DNA from: Candidatus Udaeobacter sp.
GTDB taxonomy: Bacteria > Verrucomicrobiota > Verrucomicrobiia > Chthoniobacterales > UBA10450
NCBI GenBank assembly: GCA_013372845.1
Contig: JAALOD010000003.1
Location: 27,754-81,270 of the forward strand
Length of the DNA stretch: 53,517 nucleotides
Direction: 5' to 3'
Shown here: one piece after another, positions 45,176 to 51,503 of the stretch
How the letters are laid out: each line of letters starts with the position of its first letter
Numbering within the stretch: the stretch's first letter is position 1
Notes under the pieces: generated by a model
What the model was told of the DNA's origin: nothing
Databases searched by the model: none
The model's input: the letters and a program-made list of their open reading frames with translations, nothing else
Translations under genes and position numbers: made by a program

Positions 45176-47020
45176 TCACTGGGTTGGATTCGTCTTTGTT
45201 GGTGGTCCGTTGCCGATTGGTGCCTTGGTTCTTTCGATCTTGTTTGCCAGGTTCTTGTTTTTTGGATCGAGGGCCAGCGCTTTTTGCCATGATTCCAGCG
45301 CTTCAGAAGTTCGATTCAATTTGAAATACGCGTCACCAATATGTTCGAAGATGACCGGATCATCGTGGTCCGCAGTCTTTGCCGCACTGAGCAGATTGTT
45401 CAAAGCTTGGTCAAATTTACCCTTCCGGAACTCGACCCAACCGAGGCTATCGAGATAGGATGCATTATTTGGTTCCATCTCGAGTGCGCGTTTAATCATC
45501 GTTTCGGCCTCATCCAGGTTCATGTTGTGATCGGCCCACATATAGCCGAGATAATTGCAGGCTTCCGCCGAGTTCGCCGGATCGAGCGCGATTGATTTGC
45601 GGAGGAGATCGGCTGCTTTTTCGTACAGACCTGCCTGTTCTGCCGTCGCGCCATAGTTGAAATAGAACCTCGCGTTCGCGATGTCATTGTCCTGGTCGAG
45701 TTGCGCTTCGTGCAATGCCTCCTCAAACGTGGCCACTGCCTGCTGGGTCTGTTTCGCTTCGCTTTGGGCAATGGCCAGATAGTAAACGATCTCCGGCGCG
45801 CCCAGAAAGCGGCGCCGGGCTTCTGTCAGCAATGTGACGGCGCGATCTGCATTCTTCAAAGGTCCAAGGAACAGTTCTGCCAGATGCAAATACGTCCCCA
45901 CATGATTTGGATTAATCAGAAGGCTTTGCTCATAATTTGCGGCTACTTTTGCAAAGGTCGCTTTTGCTTCGTCGACTTTCTTTGCGCGTTGGAGGGATCG
46001 CGCTTCATCATCCAGCACCTGAGCCAGCAAGTCGTAGGGTTGATACTTTTCGGGATGCTCCTTGATGATTTGCTCGAGCATCTCAATTGCTTTACCCCGC
46101 TGATTCGTGAGGATAAAACCGGTTGCTAGTTTCTCTCGCGCGTTTGCATCGTCCGGTTGCAGCTCTAGAACGTGCAGATAAAGCGGAATTGCTTCTTTCA
46201 ATTGTTGAGAGGCCGCATAGTAGTCGGCGACATCCTTTAGGATCACAGGGTCGTCGCCGGCGTGTTCGGCTGCTTTCCTGAAAATTTCGTTGGTCCTTTT
46301 CAGTTCGTCGGGTTTCGGCTGTGAATCGGACTTGAAAAGAACCGCCACGTAAAGTTTGCCGAGCCGCAGCCAAAAGCTGGCGTCGTTACTGGGAACCTTT
46401 GTGGCGCGATCCAGAACCTCTAGCGCCTTCTTCTCTTGTCCCGCTGCAACTTCGATTTCTACCAGACGCTGGTAACCTTCGATGTCCCCTGAATTCAGAG
46501 TGATGGCGCGGTTGGCGTAATCGATGGCCTGATCGGTTTTCTTCAGATATTTCGCATAAATGTATGCCAGCTGCTGATACGGGTCGGCATCCTTTGGATT
46601 TGCCTTGATTGCATCCTTCAATACGTCAATCGCCTGTGGAAAATCCTCCTGCTCTATCAGCAACGCCGCCACGCGCGAGGCGAGTTGCGATTGGCCGGGA
46701 TCGACATTCAACACTTTGCGATACGCCTCCAGCGCGCGATCCGTCTCGCCATTTTCCTCGAGAGACATTCCTTCGACAAAATGCGTCAGCGCATCCGCCT
46801 TGTGTGCGCCTTCCAAACGTAGTGCAAGGTCGGCAGCCGGCTTGGAATTGGATGAATCATCCTGGCCACCAGTCTTTTTAGTTGCCGACGAAGCCCGAGT
46901 TTTTGGCAATGAACTTTTCTGTTTTTGGCTAGCCGCGGCGCTTGTCGCGATGAGGAAGAGCAGCGTAAAAAAAAGGCACCAGCACGGCGAAATTCCCCAA
47001 CTCTTCTTCTGATGCCTCAC
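45176..47020 (-). CDS. Secreted TPR-repeat protein
   Basis: A signal peptide (WCLFFTLLFLIATSAAA-SQK) precedes 614 residues with about 12 TPRs, from HFVEGMSLEENGETDRALEAYRKVLNVDPGQSQ to the final YFKLNRTSEALESWQKALALDPKNKNLANKIERTK. Like PilW/BamD-type or outer-membrane assembly TPR scaffolds it most likely acts in the periplasm; the exact partner is unknown. It heads a minus-strand unit with the AI-2E permease and the membrane-anchored TPR gene, which argues for a shared envelope function. Confidence 0.85.
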   Translation of the reverse strand: MRHQKKSWGISPCWCLFFTLLFLIATSAAASQKQKSSLPKTRASSATKKTGGQDDSSNSKPAADLALRLEGAHKADALTHFVEGMSLEENGETDRALEAYRKVLNVDPGQSQLASRVAALLIEQEDFPQAIDVLKDAIKANPKDADPYQQLAYIYAKYLKKTDQAIDYANRAITLNSGDIEGYQRLVEIEVAAGQEKKALEVLDRATKVPSNDASFWLRLGKLYVAVLFKSDSQPKPDELKRTNEIFRKAAEHAGDDPVILKDVADYYAASQQLKEAIPLYLHVLELQPDDANAREKLATGFILTNQRGKAIEMLEQIIKEHPEKYQPYDLLAQVLDDEARSLQRAKKVDEAKATFAKVAANYEQSLLINPNHVGTYLHLAELFLGPLKNADRAVTLLTEARRRFLGAPEIVYYLAIAQSEAKQTQQAVATFEEALHEAQLDQDNDIANARFYFNYGATAEQAGLYEKAADLLRKSIALDPANSAEACNYLGYMWADHNMNLDEAETMIKRALEMEPNNASYLDSLGWVEFRKGKFDQALNNLLSAAKTADHDDPVIFEHIGDAYFKLNRTSEALESWQKALALDPKNKNLANKIERTKAPIGNGPPTKTNPTQ

Positions 47021-47148
47021 GCTTTTAATGTTAGTCTCCGGCGAAACCTCCGCAAACCAGCCCCGAAAGCTTTCAGGGCTATGGCCTGGCAGGCAGTTCT
47101 TGTTTGAGTTGGGAATTGGGCGTTCTCCGGAAACGCCTTCGCCGCGCG

Positions 47149-47253
47149 CTACGCCTTATACCTGAGGCGCTTCTTGTGCCGATTCGCTTTCATGCGCTTG
47201 CGGCGCTTATGCTTGGCAATTTTCGCTTTGCGTCTTTTCTTAAGAGAGCCCAT
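47149..47253 (-). CDS. bS22-like / AURKAIP1-COX24 domain small basic protein
   Basis: This 34-residue ORF on the minus strand starts MGSLKKRRKAKIAKHKRRKR and is nearly all Lys/Arg (SLKKRRK...HKRRKRMKANRHKKRLRYKA). Its KKRRxKxxKHKxRK pattern matches the AURKAIP1/COX24 domain family, related to mitochondrial mS38 and the bacterial small-subunit protein bS22. It would bind 16S rRNA at the ribosome interface. It sits in a 260-bp gap between longer genes and is too short for usual gene calls. Confidence 0.8.
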   Translation of the reverse strand: MGSLKKRRKAKIAKHKRRKRMKANRHKKRLRYKA

Positions 47254-47281
47254 TCAGATTTTCAGATTCGCGAGTGCTGAT

Positions 47282-47899
47282 TCAACCATCTAATTCGATG
47301 CCCTGCAACTTACTTCTTTGCGATGGGATCAAACGCTCGTTGTCACGGTCGAAGCGCTGTTTTACATGCTTCAGCGCTTGCTGCGTGCACCAGCGCTGAT
47401 ATCGCAAACTGAAAACTCCCCTTCCTAGCCGTGAAAGCCAATGTGCGGGCTCCGAGTGCGTGTGGACGACAAACAAGACTTCTCCAGCACGCTCCTCAAA
47501 ATAGAACTCCGATACGCCGCGCTCCAAATGCCCGGCGAGCGTCTCATAAGCAAAACCGAGCTTACTCGGCTCGCCGATGAGCGCCCAGATGCGCACAGCA
47601 AACTCTGCACAAATACCGAAGCCAATAGGAGGCATAACAGCGCGCTGCACAATTATGTCTCCAATCCGCATCGTTCTTCTCTCGCGAATCCACTGTGCTT
47701 CTGCGCGCATGAGGAAGCGCGGGAAGATGTTATAAGCGAATAGAAAATCGGTGCGAAAAGAGCTAAGAGATCCAAAATGACCTAGCGAAATTTCACTGGT
47801 CTTTTCCGGAAGTGTTGCTGCGCGCGAAAAGTTGGGGGAAAGGTTCTGCGCTTCCTCGAATGTTAAGCTTGGCCCGAGTGAGCAGGGGACTAGCTTCAT
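47282..47899 (-). CDS. DUF1990-like protein
   Basis: ATG 47899 gives 205 residues; the frame is open to a TTG at 47920. The features are YNIFPRFLMRAEAQWIRERRTMRIGDIIVQRAVMPPIGFGICAEFAVRIWALIGEPSKLGFAYETLAGHLERGVSEFYFEERAGEVLFVVHTHSEPAHWLSRL, where GFAYETLxGHxExGxExF and the hydrophobic final segment resemble DUF1990. Function is unknown. It is preceded on the same strand, upstream, by the M28 peptidase. Confidence 0.7.
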   Translation of the reverse strand: MKLVPCSLGPSLTFEEAQNLSPNFSRAATLPEKTSEISLGHFGSLSSFRTDFLFAYNIFPRFLMRAEAQWIRERRTMRIGDIIVQRAVMPPIGFGICAEFAVRIWALIGEPSKLGFAYETLAGHLERGVSEFYFEERAGEVLFVVHTHSEPAHWLSRLGRGVFSLRYQRWCTQQALKHVKQRFDRDNERLIPSQRSKLQGIELDG

Positions 47900-47949
47900 C
47901 GCGGTTATATCTAACAACAATCAGCTCGAGGTTCGCTGTCTAAATCCAA

Positions 47950-49629
47950 TCATTTCTTAAACATCTCATCTCGCTTTGCCTTAAACTCGCTCCCGGGTTT
48001 CCATTCCGGAAATTTGTCGCCGTTGGCAACCTGATAACCAACTTCGAATAAGAGGTCGACATCCTGCACGGCGCCAGAAAGATCCCAGTTTGGATCAACT
48101 TCGTCGGAAACCTGATGATAATGGTGCGCAGTGTAATCGTCTTTCTTTTCCTGGCCGAAATTTGCCGGTTTCCCGACGAAATCCTTTCCGCCGCCAGTGT
48201 AGAGCGAGGGCACACCGCGCTTGGTAAATTCGAAATGATCGGCGCGGTAAAAACTACCTTTCTCCGGCTGACTGTTGGGTTTCATCTCTCGACCATTGCG
48301 TTTCGCGGCTGCCGCTAATAAGTCGTCGAGCGTTGAATTGTTGTTACTGAGGTCTTCGATGTCGCGGGTTTTCCCCCACGGATTCACGGTGTCGATGTTG
48401 ATGTCGGCCAGGGTTTTTTCCAGCGGATACAGCGGATGCAGGGCATAAAATTTCGCGCCGAGCAATCCTGCTTCTTCAGCAGTCGTGGCCATGAATAAAA
48501 CCGAGCGTTTCGGCGGTGGATTCAATTTTGTGAATGCGGCCGCGAGCTGGATAACCGATGCAACGCCCGATGCGTTATCGATGGCCCCGTTAGAAATCTG
48601 GTCGCCCTGCAATTCGGGATGACGCCCGAGGTGGTCCCAGTGCGCCGTGTAAATTACATATTCGTCGCGCAATTTCGGATCGCTTCCATCGAGTTTACCG
48701 ATCACATTGTGCGACTTGAACGAGCGAAGCTGTTGTTTGATGTCGATCTTCGCTTTGGCTTTCAGCGTCACTGGCCGGAACTCTTTCGTGATTGCCGATT
48801 TCTTCAGCGCATCAAAATCCTGACCACAAGCGTCCAGCAATTTCTTCGCGCCATCGAGAGTGATCCAACAGCGTGCTTCCACGGCGTCCGCGTTTTTATT
48901 TGGTGAATCAATCTCGTAGTTCTCCTTCGCCCAGCTCGTTTTCACGACCGAGTACGGATAGCCTGCCGACCCAGTCTCGTGAATAATCACCGCGGCCGCA
49001 GCCCCTTTTTGTGCGGCGATCTCGTATTTGTAAGTCCAGCGGCCGTAGTAGGTCATCGCTTTTCCCTTAAACATTTTCTGATCGAGTTTTGATGGATCTT
49101 TCGGATCGGGAATTGGGGGATCGCCGATCAGCATCAGCAGCGTTTTGCCGTGAACATCAACGTTTTTGTAATCGTCCCAGCCATATTCCGGCGCGACGAC
49201 GCCGTATCCGACAAAGACCACATCCGAATTGTCGATCTTGATTTCCGGTTGGAGACGCGCTGATGACGCGATGAAATCGTCAGGATACGTAAGGTCGGTG
49301 GTTTTATCGCCAACAGTGAACGACATCGTTGGTTCGCTCTTTATCCCAGCCAACGGAATTTCCTGTGTGTAAGTCCCGTCCGGATTTCCCGGCTTCAACC
49401 CGATCTGTTTGAACTGGTCGCTGATGTATTTAACTGAAAGCTCTTCGCCTTTTGTCCCCGGTGCGCGCCCTTCGAATTCATCCGACGCAAGAACCTTGAT
49501 ATGTGCGAGCAAACCATCTGGCGTGATCGCTTCCAGTGCCGGTTCCAATCGCAACGCTAATTCATCGACAGCGAAAACCGAAGTTGCAGCGGTAAGAAAA
49601 ACTGCGATCAACCAACCCGAAATTTTCAT
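47950..49629 (-). CDS. Secreted M28-family metallopeptidase
   Basis: ATG 49629 (not the longer open frame to 49749) gives a signal peptide (MKISGWLIAVFLTAATSVFA-VDE) and 559 residues. A PA-like insert (GYGVVAPEYGWDDYKNVDVHGKTLLMLIGDPP) precedes the M28 zinc-peptidase domain, with YTAHWDHLGRHPEL (first His), DNASGVASVIQLA (bridging Asp), TTAEEAGLLGAKF (catalytic Glu and zinc Glu), and a TVNPWG / HxFxKRGVPSLYTGG region. It probably removes N-terminal residues from exported peptides in the periplasm. It reads as a single gene. Confidence 0.9.
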   Translation of the reverse strand: MKISGWLIAVFLTAATSVFAVDELALRLEPALEAITPDGLLAHIKVLASDEFEGRAPGTKGEELSVKYISDQFKQIGLKPGNPDGTYTQEIPLAGIKSEPTMSFTVGDKTTDLTYPDDFIASSARLQPEIKIDNSDVVFVGYGVVAPEYGWDDYKNVDVHGKTLLMLIGDPPIPDPKDPSKLDQKMFKGKAMTYYGRWTYKYEIAAQKGAAAAVIIHETGSAGYPYSVVKTSWAKENYEIDSPNKNADAVEARCWITLDGAKKLLDACGQDFDALKKSAITKEFRPVTLKAKAKIDIKQQLRSFKSHNVIGKLDGSDPKLRDEYVIYTAHWDHLGRHPELQGDQISNGAIDNASGVASVIQLAAAFTKLNPPPKRSVLFMATTAEEAGLLGAKFYALHPLYPLEKTLADINIDTVNPWGKTRDIEDLSNNNSTLDDLLAAAAKRNGREMKPNSQPEKGSFYRADHFEFTKRGVPSLYTGGGKDFVGKPANFGQEKKDDYTAHHYHQVSDEVDPNWDLSGAVQDVDLLFEVGYQVANGDKFPEWKPGSEFKAKRDEMFKK

Positions 49630-49678
49630 GCTCTTTCTGTAGCGGCTCTCTCTGAACGTCGCAAACGTTGTGAGTGCG

Positions 49679-50395
49679 TCAGTCGCGACAGCGCTCGAAA
49701 ACGAATTGCACGCGGGGATTCGTGGGAGATGGAGGCGTTGTCTCGTCAAACGCTGTGCACGCGAGTAACTGGCTTAAGCCAACCGATTCTGCCATCGAAA
49801 TCATTCGCGCGGGCGTGAACAATTGCCATTCAAAATTGTCTTCTCCACCGTCCGGATAATCCAGGTGCACAAACAGCCGATCTTCCTCTGCGTACTTGGT
49901 TTCTCGAACTACTCCGCCAGGTGTCTTGAACTCATATCGGCCCTGATGAATCATAAAAAACTCGGCGCTCCATAGGTCCAGGATAACACGACCGCCTTCG
50001 CGAACTCCGTCAGCTAATCGTCCTAACACCTCTCGATTTGTTGTCGCATCGAAGTAGCCAAAGCTCTGAGACATGATTATCGCAACATCGAACTTGCCGG
50101 GATCTGGCCGGTAATCGCGAACATCCGCGTTCACGTAGCTCGGGCCGGCAGCTAGCGCCCGAGCTTTCGCGATTGCATCAGCGTCACGATCAAGCCCAAT
50201 CACTGAGTAACCGTGCTTCGCGAGCGCCCGGGCATGTCGTCCCATGCCGCAACACACATCTGCAATTTTGCGGAAACCGGGCAGAGGAGCACAGCGGCAG
50301 ACGAACGCTGCTTCTTGCATCGTACGAGCCTCGCTGATGTTGACGTGGAAGAAGTCAAACCAACGATGGGAATACGTATTCGCCTCTGCGTGCAT
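49679..50395 (-). CDS. Class I SAM-dependent methyltransferase
   Basis: ATG 50395 (MHAEANTYSHRWFDFFHV) gives 238 residues; the open frame further upstream runs into the palindromic repeat. Motif I is IADVCCGMGRHARALAKHGYSVIGLDRDADAIAKARAL (ExGxGxG variant), followed by NADVRDYRPDPGKFDVAIIM, FDVAIIMSQSFGYF and GGRVILDLWSAEFF. The acceptor is unknown. It neighbours the M28 gene by 49 bp. Confidence 0.85.
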   Translation of the reverse strand: MHAEANTYSHRWFDFFHVNISEARTMQEAAFVCRCAPLPGFRKIADVCCGMGRHARALAKHGYSVIGLDRDADAIAKARALAAGPSYVNADVRDYRPDPGKFDVAIIMSQSFGYFDATTNREVLGRLADGVREGGRVILDLWSAEFFMIHQGRYEFKTPGGVVRETKYAEEDRLFVHLDYPDGGEDNFEWQLFTPARMISMAESVGLSQLLACTAFDETTPPSPTNPRVQFVFERCRD

Positions 50396-50420
50396 AATTA
50401 CGGTGCTGCTGAGACAATAA

Positions 50421-50530
50421 AGCGATGCGAGGACGCATCGCACTCCGAAAGCACTACGTGCGAAAATTGCGACGGACGCCGATCCCATTTCGCGAGGGCT
50501 TTAGGAGTGCGGACGCGTCCTCGCGTCGCT
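50421..50530 (+). repeat. Palindromic repeat, GCGATGCGAGGA family (copy 2, complete)
   Basis: The left arm AGCGATGCGAGGACGCATCGCACTCCGAAAGC-type (50421-50452) and the right arm, inverted, from about 50498 to 50530, match over about 33 bp with a few substitutions. The left arm folds on itself as GCGATGCG-AGGA-CGCATCGC; GCAC-TAC-GTGC and GGACGCGTCC are further internal palindromes. It shares 45 bp with 39421-39466. Confidence 0.8.
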
Positions 50531-50573
50531 TTGGCGTCGTGCCACTAGTATTGCGCAATATCCACAAGCGCCG

Positions 50574-51002
50574 TCAGATTCTTTTCTCGCGCTGAATAAA
50601 CCACTCAAACTTTGCTGAAAGCGTATGCGCACCGAGTTCGTCGTAGACTTCTACTCTAATTGAAATCACCGAACGGCTTTTCGAAGAAAGCTCCGCATCG
50701 AGCCGAGCGAGAGCTTCTGGTGCTGCACTCGCAGTGGACACGATGCTGCCATTCGCAGGCTTGCGGAACTTTGCCTCCACACGTCGCACCACCGGAAAAA
50801 GATCATCAGAGGAAGCAAAATGTTTGAGCAAAAACTCGCCGCTGGAAGCCTCGGCGAGCGCCAGCTGAGCGCCTGCGTGAACTGTGCCGACATGATTCAG
50901 ATACTGGTTGCCTGATGGCAGTTCTAGGAGATGCGCAGAATCGCTGGCCGGGTGGATGCCCAGGAGGCAATTGAAGGGCAATTCAGTGACGCTGATTTTC
51001 AC
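50574..51002 (-). CDS. Hotdog-fold thioesterase-like protein
   Basis: GTG 51002 starts a 142-residue protein with the hotdog pattern: LLGIHPASDSAHLLELPSGNQYLNHVGTVHAGAQLALAEASSGEFLL (His-Ala-Gly core helix), RRVEAKFRKPANGSIVSTAS and VISIRVEVYDELGAHTLSAKFEWFI. It is related to PaaI/DUF4442 acyl-CoA thioesterases, which may hydrolyse a CoA ester; no specific substrate is visible. The HIT gene ends 6 bp upstream, so the two are one operon. Confidence 0.8.
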   Translation of the reverse strand: MKISVTELPFNCLLGIHPASDSAHLLELPSGNQYLNHVGTVHAGAQLALAEASSGEFLLKHFASSDDLFPVVRRVEAKFRKPANGSIVSTASAAPEALARLDAELSSKSRSVISIRVEVYDELGAHTLSAKFEWFIQREKRI

Positions 51003-51008
51003 ACAGTG

Positions 51009-51479
51009 CTATGCCTTTACCGACGGCGCAGTGAGCCAAGCTTGAATCTTTTCCAACGTCTCATCTCTATTCATGTCGAGAATTGGCTTGCGAAAAGTTA
51101 GCCGTGCCCAATCCATCAATTGCGGTCCCGAAATCTCGGTCTCGTGCGGGTGAGCAGCAAAATATTTCGCGACTAGCCATCCTGTCTTGGGAAAAAGATG
51201 AAAGTGAACGGTGCGCGTTTCCTCCGAAAATAAAGTGCAGTAAACTCGCTGTGGCTGAACGACTGCTTCGATTGCAGCTGTGACTATAGCCAACGTCGGC
51301 CCGAGCGTTGCTATTGTTGCTGAATTCATCTGCGACAGCGATTCGACAGCCTGTCTTGGTGTGGCGATCAAATAACCTGGGACGTAGCAGTTGCTGCACG
51401 CTTCTATGATAAAGTGCTCATTGGCCAGAACTGCCGAGTGGCTTTTCGTTTGCCCAGCGGGGTTTGTGAGATCCCTCAC
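51009..51479 (-). CDS. HIT-family protein
   Basis: The product has the HIT-type beta-alpha core: HFIIEACSNCYVPGYLIATPRQAVESLSQM, and the active-site strand TVHFHLFPKTGWL (a His-x-His instead of the usual triple pattern). HIT proteins are nucleotide hydrolases or transferases that form a His-AMP intermediate. The 156-residue frame opens with a GTG at 51479 that lies inside a palindromic-repeat arm (51468-51495), so its first 18 residues may not be native; no better start is visible. Confidence 0.75.
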   Translation of the reverse strand: MRDLTNPAGQTKSHSAVLANEHFIIEACSNCYVPGYLIATPRQAVESLSQMNSATIATLGPTLAIVTAAIEAVVQPQRVYCTLFSEETRTVHFHLFPKTGWLVAKYFAAHPHETEISGPQLMDWARLTFRKPILDMNRDETLEKIQAWLTAPSVKA

Positions 51480-51495
51480 TTGGTTCGGGATGACA
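51468..51495 (+). repeat. TGTCAT-family repeat arm at the start of the HIT gene
   Basis: GAGATCCCTCACTTGGTTCGGGATGACA-like 28-bp arm resembles 36061-36088 and the conserved end of the 35113-35201 element. It lies between the M3 peptidase stop (51504) and the HIT gene and carries the latter's GTG. Confidence 0.55.
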
Positions 51496-51503
51496 GGGTA
51501 GCG

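Noticed and set aside
50549-50560. Perfect 12-bp palindrome TATTGCGCAATA
   Set aside because: Short, single, and located after a gene end; could be chance.
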